A program made the position numbers and the translations under genes. The notes under the pieces are model-generated. The model did not search any database, was not told the origin of the DNA, and saw nothing but the letters and a program-made list of their open reading frames with translations. A stretch of DNA of 64,000 nt from Pedobacter ginsengisoli. Lineage in GTDB: Bacteria > Bacteroidota > Bacteroidia > Sphingobacteriales > Sphingobacteriaceae. Positions 34,281 to 43,503 of the stretch are shown piece by piece (the stretch's first letter is position 1; each line of letters starts with the position of its first letter). Location: the NCBI RefSeq assembly GCF_002736205.1, contig NZ_CP024091.1:5309361-5373360 (forward strand). The letters are read 5' to 3'.

Positions 34281-37152
34281 ATGAAACCAAATAGTATGAA
34301 AACCTTAATTTTGGTAACAGCCCTTATGCTTACCATAGGGGTGCAGGCGCAGACGGGATGGAAAATGCAGCCGGTAACAATTCAAAGCCGATGGGCGAAA
34401 GATGTATCACCAACAAATGCTTTAAAAGAATATCCAAGGCCACAAATGGTACGCGAAAAATGGACCAATCTGAACGGATTATGGGACTATGCGATAACCG
34501 CTAAAAATGCCAATAAACCAACTGCCTATGAAGGACAGATCCTGGTTCCTTATCCATTAGAATCTGCTTTGTCGGGCGTTAAAAGAGAACTGAAGCCAAA
34601 TCAGAATCTTTGGTATAAGCGGACCTTTAAAAAGCCCGAAACAAAATCAGGAGATAAGATAAAGCTGAATTTTGGTGCTGTTGATTATGAAGCTACCGTA
34701 TTTATTAATGGCCAGCAGGTAGGAAAGCACGAAAGTGGTTATACGGAGTTCAGTTTAGACATTACCCCGGCGCTTAAAGAGGGAAGCAATGAAATGGTGG
34801 TAAAGGTGTTTGACCCAACTGGAGAAGGTGTTGGTCCACATGGGAAACAGGTGCTAAATCCGGCAAATATCTATTATACTCCAACATCGGGGATCTGGCA
34901 AACAGTATGGATGGAAGTGGTTCCGGCTGCATCGATCTCTTCACTTTATATGACGCCTGATATTAATAAAGGCTTGTTAAACATTGCAGCTAATGGAGCT
35001 GCCGGTTATACCGTAGAGGTAAGTGTTTTGGCAGATGGAAAGGTAATAAGTACTGTAAAGGGAGCAACCGGTGTGAATTTGCAACTACCTGTAAAAAATG
35101 CAAAACTATGGAGCCCGGCCAGCCCGTATTTGTATGACCTGACTGTTAAACTGAAAAAAGGAAATACAGTTATAGATGAGGTAAAATCGTATTTCGGTAT
35201 GCGTAAAACCTCGGTTGCTAAAGACAGCAAAGGTATAGACCGCATTATGCTGAACAACAAGCCTTATTATAATTTGGGGACATTGGATCAGGGTTTTTGG
35301 CCTGAAGGTTTGTACACCGCTCCAACAGATGAAGCCCTGGCTTTTGATATTAAGGCTATCAAAGCCATGGGTTTCAACACCATTCGTAAACACATAAAGG
35401 TTGAGCCTGCACCCTGGTATTACCATGCTGATAAACTGGGCATGCTGGTATGGCAGGATATGGTAAACCCCAATCAGGGCGTACCTGAGGGTTCAAAAGA
35501 AGCCTTTGAAAAAGGGAGTAAAGAGATTTTGCTACAACTACATAATTATCCTTCTATTACAACCTGGGTGCTATTCAACGAAAAATGGGGACAATACGAT
35601 CAGGAACGCCTGACCAAATGGATTAAAACTACTGACCCATCGAGAATTGTAAACGGACCTAGTGGTGAACTGTTATATGTAAATGAACAACTCCGTTCTC
35701 CTGCTCCAAATTGCATATGTGGCGGCACATATGACTGATGTACACGCTTATCCGGATCCAATGAATTCCATAAAGCAGGATGGCAAAGCTCAGGTATGAG
35801 GAGAGTTTGGTGGTATTGGTGTGTTTATCCCGGATCACCAATGGCTGGCCGGATCGGCATGGGGTTATATTCAGGAGAAACCGGCTGCTTTAAAGGCAAA
35901 ATACACCATCATGAACCAGCACTTAAAACTGTTTGAAGCTGATGGAATGAGCGGTTCTATTTATACCCAGCCTTTTGATGTGGAAGGGGAACAGAATGGA
36001 TTGATGACATACGACAGGGAAGTGGTTAAAATCCCTTTTGCGGAGTTGCGTAAAATCCACAGCCAGCTGAATCCTGATATGGGAACTATACCGGATGTTA
36101 CCGCTAAGGATGCAGATCTTACAGAGCCTGCCCAGACCTATAGTACCATGCTGCAACAATATATAGATGTTAAAAGAGACGCAGCATTTTTAAAGAAGAT
36201 GGCAATGATGGCTACGCAAGCTGGCGATAAGCCGGGTGCGGTGCTGGCTGGCAATGCTTACATAGCTACGTTAAAAACCCCTTTAAGTGAACAGGACGTA
36301 CAATCTGTAGCGCAATTTGCAAAAAGTACAAAGGATGCTGGGTTTAAGTTTATGGTAGAGAACCCGGCGGCATTTAAAAAAGTACTGGGAGATAGGCAAT
36401 ATACCGTAAATATGATGAATATGATCTTTAAAGGGGATATGGAACCTATGCTGGCAGATCCTGCTAAGATAGACTGGACAGGTATTGAAGCAAAAATAAA
36501 ACCCTATGGTGCCCCGGCTGATGAGATTTTGTTGCGTGCCAAAACAGTGCATTTTTATAACAATCAGGATTGGACCAACTACGTAGCAACAGCGCCGGTC
36601 TACCTAAGTAAGTATGGGAATAACCTTTCGGAACAGGATCGCGCAATGTTTCAGGGTGCTGTTGATCAACACAAGGGAGCTTCTGGAAATGCTATCGATG
36701 ATTTAAGTAAGGCTGTGGCTACAACTCCAAAATCAACTGATGCTGATAATCTAAAACAAAAGGATAAAGCTATTGCAGATGCAATTATAAATCTTCTTGT
36801 TGATGCCGCCAAGGCTGAAGATAAAGTTCCGGACTGGCAGGCAATAGCGGCTGCGGTAACGCAAAAACATGATGCTGTAACCGCCGACCGCACAGTAACC
36901 AGAGCCAAGCTTTTTTATTATTACGGTAAGGATTGGAAGGTTTTTGCTTCGGCAATTGTGAATTATACTGAGAAGTTTGAAGACAAGAATAACCGGCCAA
37001 CCATGCTTACCAATGCCAATTTTGTACTGGAGCATAGTGCTGATAAAGCAGAATTAAGTAAGGCGCTGGATTGGGCAAAAATGCTTACTGAAAAGGCGCC
37101 TGATAATGAAGATTATAAAAAGACCTACGCGGCATTAAAAGAGAAATTGTAA
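34281..37152 (+). pseudogene. Glycoside hydrolase family 2 gene, broken by a frameshift and a stop
   Basis: Signal peptide, GH2 sugar-binding domain (LNGLWDYAI, WYKRTFKKP, TPTSGIWQTVWMEVVP), sandwich domain, then a TIM barrel with WVLFNEKWGQ (acid/base Glu). At 35711-35712 one extra T shifts the frame and the first part ends at 35738. In the +1 frame the expected protein resumes (AYVAAHMTDVHAYPDPMNS) but meets TGA at 35797-35799. That codon lies directly before GEFGGIGVFIPDHQW, whose Glu is the presumed nucleophile; homologues have Cys or Leu there. The rest is open to 37152 and carries about 320 residues of helical, TPR-like sequence. Both lesions disable it unless they are sequencing errors. 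Confidence 0.85.
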
Positions 37153-37320
37153 AAAAGATCTTTCTGTTTCCCTGCGGATAGTTAGTTAATATAAGATCGG
37201 GAAATGGTTAGCCCAGATCTTAGCCATACCATATTTGGTTTAACACAATTTAGGCTGAGTGCTGTGTGAACCTGGATGGGTGCACAGCATTCACAATTTA
37301 GGGAGTTTGTGAATTAGGTT

Positions 37321-37355
37321 AGAACGGCCGGATATTTTTCCGGCTGTTCTTTTTT
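37321..37355 (+). terminator. Intrinsic terminator downstream of GH2 gene
   Basis: AGAACGGCCGG (37321-37331) pairs with CCGGCTGTTCT (37340-37350), 11 pairs with one G-U, followed by a run of T to 37355. It overlaps the stop codon of the convergent cytochrome gene. Confidence 0.8.
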
Positions 37356-38418
37356 ACTTTAAGCTATTTATCCATTCCCTGATCAGCTTTATCCCTTCTT
37401 TATGAGGCAGTGTTCGTGCCAGTTCAGGCATAGCTGTTCCGGGCTCTGTACTTGCCATTCTATAAGCCAAAATAGAATGTGTGGCATCGCCAGGTATGAT
37501 GTCGTAATCCAGACCACCGGCCCCACCACCGGCAGAAACAGGTGCTTTTCTTATACCTAAATGATTGGGGTTAGTTTGCTCATATTCTAAAAATAAGCCT
37601 GTATTGTAGGCATCGCCTCCTTTGGTGTGGCAATGTGCGCAGTTAATGTCCAGGTATGCTCTTGCGCGCTGTTCCAGGCTATAGTGTTTGGCATCAGCCC
37701 AGTTTGGCAGTTGTGCAACTGATCCTGTATCAGGTAATCCTTTTAGAATTCCCCTGGCTGCCCATGCCTTAAGTTGGTTGGTACTCTGCCCTGGCAAGGT
37801 TATGTTGAGGTTTCGAGCCTTTGGCCCTATTGGGATCAGTAAATCATTTTTAATATGACAGCGCTTGCAATCGTTGGTGTTTGGTACCTGGTAATTTGTT
37901 AAAAGCTTATTGCCATCGTTATCCAATAGTGTAATTGGGATTTTTGCACCTGTAATGTGTTTAATGGCATCTGTTTGTTCTTTATTCCACAGGTAATTCA
38001 TCACCTTCCAGTTTTTGTCGGTAGGATCTTTAACCAGCAACCTGGTTTCAATCATGATTTTTTGATGATTAACATTGGTGTAGGCAAAGTTTTTTACAAT
38101 GATTGTTGAATCAGGAAAATTAAGTGCCCCTGATGCAGTATACATAATTGCAGCCCCTTTTGGTAAAACAATAAAGCGGTCTTTAACGGCATAATCTGTA
38201 AAGAGCGCGGTACTGATGTCGTAATGCAAAACTCCTTCGTTAGGTACAAGGTCTTTCAGCTTGTTTTTGAAAAAGCCATAATCAGAAAGCTTTTCCTTAA
38301 ACACAAATCCATTGTTTTGTATGGTTTGGCTGGTTTTGTTTTTACAGCCCTGCTGGCTTAAAATGGAAAGTGAAACGCTAAAAAGGAGAATAAACCCGAA
38401 AAGATAAGTTTTACGCAT
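37354..38418 (-). CDS. SO2930-family diheme c-type cytochrome
   Basis: 354 residues with a hydrophobic signal (about 1-24) ending in QQGCKN, possibly a lipoprotein. Two heme-binding motifs are visible: CKRCH (Cys184, Cys187, His188) and CAHCH (Cys260, Cys263, His264). The middle VLHYDISTALFTDYAVKDRFIVLP and the later NLNITLPGQSTNQL and PGTAMPELAR are typical of the SO2930/HNE_0200 family, which is often encoded next to a parallel beta-helix protein, as here. It would carry electrons in the periplasm or outer membrane; the partner reaction is unknown. It is the last gene of a leftward set after the TonB receptor and the beta-helix lipoprotein. Confidence 0.85.
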   Translation of the reverse strand: MRKTYLFGFILLFSVSLSILSQQGCKNKTSQTIQNNGFVFKEKLSDYGFFKNKLKDLVPNEGVLHYDISTALFTDYAVKDRFIVLPKGAAIMYTASGALNFPDSTIIVKNFAYTNVNHQKIMIETRLLVKDPTDKNWKVMNYLWNKEQTDAIKHITGAKIPITLLDNDGNKLLTNYQVPNTNDCKRCHIKNDLLIPIGPKARNLNITLPGQSTNQLKAWAARGILKGLPDTGSVAQLPNWADAKHYSLEQRARAYLDINCAHCHTKGGDAYNTGLFLEYEQTNPNHLGIRKAPVSAGGGAGGLDYDIIPGDATHSILAYRMASTEPGTAMPELARTLPHKEGIKLIREWINSLK

Positions 38419-38430
38419 TGATATTAATTT

Positions 38431-39714
38431 TTACTTGCAGATATAAGGGGTAATGTCTGTGTTGGGTTTCCAGTTTTTAGGATTGCTGATATTTAAAAAA
38501 TCGGCATTTACAAATAGGTTGTCGCCAGGTTGTTTTATACAGATGGAATCTGGGTTAGCTCCCGTACCCTTGGTTAGGATATTACTCGAAATACCATCGT
38601 ACATAATAAAGGGGATACGCTTGGTTTTTCTGGCCGGATCACTAGCATTTAACTGCTGTTCAACGGCTACAAGTATTTTACCAATGCGGTGCTCATAAGC
38701 AGCTTCGGGAAATGCAGGTCCCATTTCGATAGTATTGCTATGAATGTTGATGTTTTTAGAAATGGGAAAGTAATTGTTGTTTATTTTCTCTCCGGCTTTT
38801 TCATCAACAGCAAAGCCTGAAGCAATGGTTATTGAAGAGGAGTTGTTGTTGATAATACGGTTATTATAGATCTCGATGTCTGATGCGGCCAGTATTATAA
38901 TTCCGCTGCCTGGTGATGCATTGCCTACACCCCATGAGGTACCAAAGCTGCCCGCTTTTGCAAAATTCCTGAAATTATTGTCGTGTATGTAATTGTTGTA
39001 AGCTTTAACATGCCCGCCTTTTTTAGAAAGATCAGGTAAGTCGAATACAAGAAAGCCTGCAGTATTGTTGTAAAACTCATTGTCGTAAACCTGGGCGTTT
39101 GATGTGTTTTCGATTTCGCAGCCGGCAACGTTTTTGGCTGCCTTACATTTTCTTACAACGGCGCTGTCGGTTTGACCAACATAGATACCGGCATCTGATG
39201 AGCCCTCGGTATAACAGTTTTCTATCAGTACATTTTTGCACATAACGGGATAGATGGCATACCCGCCACTGGTCGAATCTGCTTTGCTCCAAACCGCATG
39301 CAGGTTGGTAATGGTTACGTTTCGGCTCTTATTGATCTTTAAGAGGTCTCCTTTGGAATCGCGAATGGTCATGCCATCAATTACAAAATCTTTTACATCT
39401 GTTACCCTGATGCCTTCGCCACCCTGACTTTGTTCTTTAAAATCGAGAATGGTTTTGTCGTGTCCTTCGCCCTGAATCATAATGTGATTTACCTGTGCGA
39501 TACTCAGGTTGTCGAATTTATAGGTGCCTTGCTTTAATAGGATCCTGGTACTGTCTTTTATAGACAGAAAGGCTTCTGCTATTTTCTGCTCTTCCCCGGG
39601 TTTAAATGTTAAATCGGTTTTATAGTTCCCCTGTTGGGCTGATTTGTTTCCGTTGCAGGAAAACAAAGTGATGGTAACAAAGAAAGCAAGTACTAATGAT
39701 GCTATGGTTTTCAT
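38431..39714 (-). CDS. Parallel beta-helix repeat lipoprotein
   Basis: 427 residues from the ATG at 39712-39714, one base after the receptor stop; a longer frame from 39813 overlaps the receptor and lacks a signal at its start. The signal is MKTIASLVLAFFVTITLFSCNG with a lipobox Cys. The body is a series of short beta repeats rich in Asn (KSRNVTITNLHAVWSK, CKNVLIENCYTEGSSDAGIYVG, NAQVYDNEFYNNTAG, DIEIYNNRIINNNSS). This is the right-handed beta-helix fold of the pectate-lyase/NosD kind. It may bind or cleave a polysaccharide or act as a scaffold. It is translationally close to both neighbours (12 bases to the cytochrome gene). Confidence 0.85.
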   Translation of the reverse strand: MKTIASLVLAFFVTITLFSCNGNKSAQQGNYKTDLTFKPGEEQKIAEAFLSIKDSTRILLKQGTYKFDNLSIAQVNHIMIQGEGHDKTILDFKEQSQGGEGIRVTDVKDFVIDGMTIRDSKGDLLKINKSRNVTITNLHAVWSKADSTSGGYAIYPVMCKNVLIENCYTEGSSDAGIYVGQTDSAVVRKCKAAKNVAGCEIENTSNAQVYDNEFYNNTAGFLVFDLPDLSKKGGHVKAYNNYIHDNNFRNFAKAGSFGTSWGVGNASPGSGIIILAASDIEIYNNRIINNNSSSITIASGFAVDEKAGEKINNNYFPISKNINIHSNTIEMGPAFPEAAYEHRIGKILVAVEQQLNASDPARKTKRIPFIMYDGISSNILTKGTGANPDSICIKQPGDNLFVNADFLNISNPKNWKPNTDITPYICK

Positions 39715-39715
39715 T

Positions 39716-42466
39716 TTAAAGGATGTTGTATGCATAAGTGATATAATAGACGGCACCAATATTAGGATTGGCAACGCCGGTTGAATAGTATTTGTTGGTG
39801 ATGTTTGTGGCACCCAGCCTTATGCCGGAACGTGCCTTGATAAGTTTATAGCTTACCTGGGCATCTATTACTGCTGAACTTGGCACCCTGCCCTCGGCTA
39901 AGCCGCCTGAAACAACATAAAAGTAACCTGGTTTATAACGAAGGGTAGTACCAAATGACCATTCCTGCTTTTTGCCGAAACCACTGTTGCCAAATTCCAT
40001 GTTTATATGGTAATGAGGTGTGTTGAAGTTGTTTATCTGGCTGTTGTTTTTGTTTTTAATGTTGTCTGAAAAGTAGTTGACTTTTGCTAGAAAATTATGT
40101 GTCAGATCAACACTAACGCTTGCAGCATAGCCATAGGTATTTACGGTTTGTCCGCCGTTAAAAGCGATATTATACTGTACATAAGTGCTGTGGTCTTTAA
40201 AAGCAGTTACATCACTGGTTCCGGGAGTGTTTGCTACATTGGCATAGCCGATAAAGTTTTTCCATGTAGAGAAATAGCCCAACACATCAAACATTACTCT
40301 TTTGCCAATTAAAGCTGCATAGCCAAGTTCAAAGGCATTTACAGATTGTGGTTTAATGTCGTTGTATTCAAATTTCTTTAACACTGAGGCGTCTCCCGAT
40401 TGCTGATAAGCTGAAACACTTTCAAGTGTATATGGTGGGTATTCATTGAAATGATAGTTGTCGTTCAGTAACAAAGAGGAACCTCCAGATGAGTAGCTGT
40501 TGTATCCGTTAAGCGTATTTTGTAATGCCTGTATGTTTGAAGGGAAACTGTATGCATTTTGGTAAGAAAAGCGAATAAAATTGTCTTTAACAGGCTCATA
40601 CACTGCCGAAGCTCTGGAAGTTACTTTAGGGGAGGAGAAGAGTGTATTCTTATCGTACCGGAAAGAGGTGCTGAGCGTTAACTGATCCTGGGCAAGTTTT
40701 TTGGCCAGCTGTACATAGGCACTGTATTCTTTTACATTAATTGGTTTGTCTTTATCTGGAAATAGCGTATTTTTACTGTTCAAACTGTATAGGCGCCAGT
40801 TTACCCCGGCAATTACACTCATGAACTTAACTGCATCGGTAAAGTTATATTGTGCCTCAGCATTGTAAAGTTTACTGCGATCGAGAAATAAGGTGCCGCC
40901 TTCGGAAATAGGCGTATTGGAGATCTTTTCCTTAAGTTCATTGAACTGTGGAGTTCCTAATTGGGTACGTCCCTGATCTGCAAATGCACGGGCAGCTAAA
41001 TGAGCGTCGTTTAAGCTGGCTCCACCGGCAAGTGAGGCAAGCAGGGCGCTGGTGTATTCCGGATACCAGCCTCCGGTAGCGCCGTCGTAACTTGTTTTCC
41101 ATGCTTCATTAATGTACTGAGCTGTAGGACCTGCTATTATGGTTCTTCCGGAGTTTTCTGTAGTGGTATAGGCACGCACAAACCAGTTGTCGCTTTTCAG
41201 TTCGGCCTTGTATTGCCCTACTTTAAAGCTTTTTAATTGATAGCGGGTATCATTAGTGTACACAATGTTTCCGGTGCCATATGTACCGGACATAATAGCT
41301 TCCAGTTTTGGGCTTATTTTATACCTTAGTTCGGCATTTGCTTTGAATAACTTTGCCTTGTTATCGAGGTATCCGTATTCGGGATAGCCTGTTCTGGTCA
41401 CATAGTTAGGCTTAGCAAGCAAAGGTTCAATAAGGGGAGCCAGGGAAGGATCTCCTGCTAATGCTCCCTCTAAGAACGGATTAATATCTGCATTGGTTGC
41501 TCCGCCATAGTAGTTTACACCATTATAATTGGGGTCGGTAAACCTGTTGCCGGGGCCGTTTTTATTAGTGCTGTCGGTAGCCACCCAGTCGTTTGCCTGG
41601 GTATATTGAGAGTTAATTTTAAAGGCCAGCTTTTCGTTGATCTTTGTTGCATAGCGTATTGCCCAATCATAATATGGTGATGCACTCACAGGGTCATAAC
41701 TGCCACTGCTTTTAACATGGTTTACGCCCTGAGTTACAAGCACACTTAAACCCTGATATTTAAACGGATCTTTTCCGGTCATTACCATAGTTCCGTTTAA
41801 GCCTCTTGAACCGTAAAGTGCGGATGAGGCTCCGGATAGTACCTCAATATTGTCTACATCAAGCTGAGTTAAACTAATGGCTGAACCCAGAGGGAAATTA
41901 AGGCCGGGTGCCTGATTGTCCATTCCATCCACAATCTGGGTGAAATTGGTGTTTCCGCTGGTGTTAAAGCCTCTTGTAGAAATACTGGTAAATCCAATAC
42001 TGGAGACGGTTACATCAACTCCTTTTAAGCCCTGGATCATATCCATATAGTTTAGCTGAGGGGAATTGCTGATGTCTTTACTGCTAAGCTGTTCGATGGT
42101 TACCGGTGAGGAGAGTTTTTTCTGTACCACGCGGCTGGCCGAAACCACTACTTCCTGCCCTAATATAGAGTTTGGGTTAAGGATAACATCGAGCGGAGTG
42201 GTAGTGCTTTGAACCTCGACCTCTTTGGTTTCAAAACCAAGGGAAGAAAAGATGAGTACAACGGGCAGTTTCTTTTTAACGGTGAGTTGAAACCTTCCCC
42301 TATCATCTGAATATGTCCCTTCGGAAGAATTTTTGACATGGATGGATACCGCCGGTGCGGCCTCATTTGTGATGTTGTTTTTAATAGTTCCCTTAATAAC
42401 CTGAGCGTTTAGGTTGCTAAGTAAAAACTGAAAAGGGATCAATAAAAATAGTCTCGTTACTTTCAT
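39716..42466 (-). CDS. TonB-dependent receptor
   Basis: 916 residues. Signal peptide (about 1-21), carboxypeptidase-like sandwich (IKGTIKNNITNEAAPAVSIHV), plug with VVSASRVVQKKLSSPVTIEQL and VLSGASSALYGSRGLNGTMVM, and a barrel that is rich in aromatic strands and ends VYYITYAYNIL. It lacks an STN domain. It heads, after the LytTR gene, a leftward group with a beta-helix lipoprotein and a diheme cytochrome, so it may import a metal complex or an oxidisable ligand handled by those proteins. The cargo is not visible in the sequence. Confidence 0.93.
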   Translation of the reverse strand: MKVTRLFLLIPFQFLLSNLNAQVIKGTIKNNITNEAAPAVSIHVKNSSEGTYSDDRGRFQLTVKKKLPVVLIFSSLGFETKEVEVQSTTTPLDVILNPNSILGQEVVVSASRVVQKKLSSPVTIEQLSSKDISNSPQLNYMDMIQGLKGVDVTVSSIGFTSISTRGFNTSGNTNFTQIVDGMDNQAPGLNFPLGSAISLTQLDVDNIEVLSGASSALYGSRGLNGTMVMTGKDPFKYQGLSVLVTQGVNHVKSSGSYDPVSASPYYDWAIRYATKINEKLAFKINSQYTQANDWVATDSTNKNGPGNRFTDPNYNGVNYYGGATNADINPFLEGALAGDPSLAPLIEPLLAKPNYVTRTGYPEYGYLDNKAKLFKANAELRYKISPKLEAIMSGTYGTGNIVYTNDTRYQLKSFKVGQYKAELKSDNWFVRAYTTTENSGRTIIAGPTAQYINEAWKTSYDGATGGWYPEYTSALLASLAGGASLNDAHLAARAFADQGRTQLGTPQFNELKEKISNTPISEGGTLFLDRSKLYNAEAQYNFTDAVKFMSVIAGVNWRLYSLNSKNTLFPDKDKPINVKEYSAYVQLAKKLAQDQLTLSTSFRYDKNTLFSSPKVTSRASAVYEPVKDNFIRFSYQNAYSFPSNIQALQNTLNGYNSYSSGGSSLLLNDNYHFNEYPPYTLESVSAYQQSGDASVLKKFEYNDIKPQSVNAFELGYAALIGKRVMFDVLGYFSTWKNFIGYANVANTPGTSDVTAFKDHSTYVQYNIAFNGGQTVNTYGYAASVSVDLTHNFLAKVNYFSDNIKNKNNSQINNFNTPHYHINMEFGNSGFGKKQEWSFGTTLRYKPGYFYVVSGGLAEGRVPSSAVIDAQVSYKLIKARSGIRLGATNITNKYYSTGVANPNIGAVYYITYAYNIL

Positions 42467-42548
42467 TGTGTTTGGTTTTGGTTAGTGCAATATAGATTAC
42501 AAAACCATCAGCAGACAATGATTATAACGTGTTTGGGACGAAATGGGG

Positions 42549-43463
42549 CTATAATGGGGTGGATGGGAGGGTAGAAGTTGTATTGTTAAGGTATTGCTCA
42601 AATTGTTTTTGATGGGATGCCGATACCGGGATTTGCAGATCGGGCAAAGGATCAAACTGAAGCACATAACCTTTATGTGTTTTCTTGGAAGATGAAACGG
42701 TTTTTATATTGATAGTGTATGACCTGTGTACCCTTATTAAACCTGAATAACTACAGGTAGACTCAATCTTTTTTAATGTGGTACGGATAAGTTCTGTTTT
42801 AACTTCTCCACCCAGCAGATAATGAACATCAACGTAATTGTCTTCAGATTTAAAGAACAAAACGTTATTTGGATGAAGAGTTAATATGATTTTTCCATTC
42901 TCATCTTCGATAAGAAGATTATCTGAAAGTGCTTTATGCTCTGTGGCAACCAATGATAGGTTGTACGCAAGTTTATTTTGTTGTACACCAAACAAAATTA
43001 ATAATGAAATTACATAGGGAGGGATGGCAATGAGTATGGTATAATTAAATGTGTCGAGATAATTACTTACTGACAGTTCCGGATGATTGTTGAGCACCCA
43101 GTCGCAGCCCATTATGGCAAAGGTTAAGAGTACTATTTCGCCTAGAAACCAGAAGAAATATTGTCCGTAGCTAAGGTGTTTGATGTGTAGCAATTTCCAT
43201 AGTCCAAACTGTGTAAACAGAAGGGTTAATGTTCCGGCCAGGGAAAAGATGCTAAAGATTTTAAATAGATCGAGTTTACTCGCATCCTCGTACCACCGAT
43301 TGATGTTAAACGGTACAAAGGTATACATGAAAAGCAGGCTGATAACAGTAACAAGAGCAATAAATATGGTCTTATTTACGGATGAGTTGAGTATAAGGAA
43401 TGGACGGTCAAGTGCGCTTTTGAGCACAGTATAATTTACTGAAAGAGGTGTTGTCCTTGCCAT
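42549..43463 (-). CDS. Membrane-anchored LytTR-domain transcriptional regulator
   Basis: 304 residues. Four hydrophobic segments (about 30-50, 70-92, 103-122, 140-160) precede a C-terminal LytTR DNA-binding domain (about 195-290: VLFFKSEDNYVDVHYL, IRTTLKKIESTCSYSGLIRVHRSYTIN). The arrangement, 4 TM helices plus LytTR without a receiver domain, is a known Bacteroidota type of one-component regulator. It lies 82 bases upstream of the TonB receptor gene in the same direction and 40 bases downstream of the kinase gene. It probably controls the receptor/beta-helix/cytochrome set. Confidence 0.9.
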   Translation of the reverse strand: MARTTPLSVNYTVLKSALDRPFLILNSSVNKTIFIALVTVISLLFMYTFVPFNINRWYEDASKLDLFKIFSIFSLAGTLTLLFTQFGLWKLLHIKHLSYGQYFFWFLGEIVLLTFAIMGCDWVLNNHPELSVSNYLDTFNYTILIAIPPYVISLLILFGVQQNKLAYNLSLVATEHKALSDNLLIEDENGKIILTLHPNNVLFFKSEDNYVDVHYLLGGEVKTELIRTTLKKIESTCSYSGLIRVHRSYTINIKTVSSSKKTHKGYVLQFDPLPDLQIPVSASHQKQFEQYLNNTTSTLPSTPL

Positions 43464-43503
43464 GCAACAGTATACTTAATATTTGGTATTGAAATTTAAG
43501 TAT

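Noticed and set aside
35797..35799. TGA before GEFGG in the GH2 gene as a selenocysteine codon
   Set aside because: A separate frameshift 85 bases upstream already breaks the gene, and I see no obvious SECIS-like hairpin directly after the TGA. A pseudogene or base errors explain it better.
35821..37152. Separate 443-residue gene starting at 35821
   Set aside because: Its start is a GTG inside the conserved GH2 catalytic region (VFIPDHQW) and it has no signal peptide. It is the downstream part of the broken GH2 gene.
39715..39813. N-terminal extension of the beta-helix protein from 39813
   Set aside because: It would overlap the receptor's coding end and places the lipoprotein signal 34 residues inside. 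The ATG at 39712-39714 gives a perfect lipoprotein signal.
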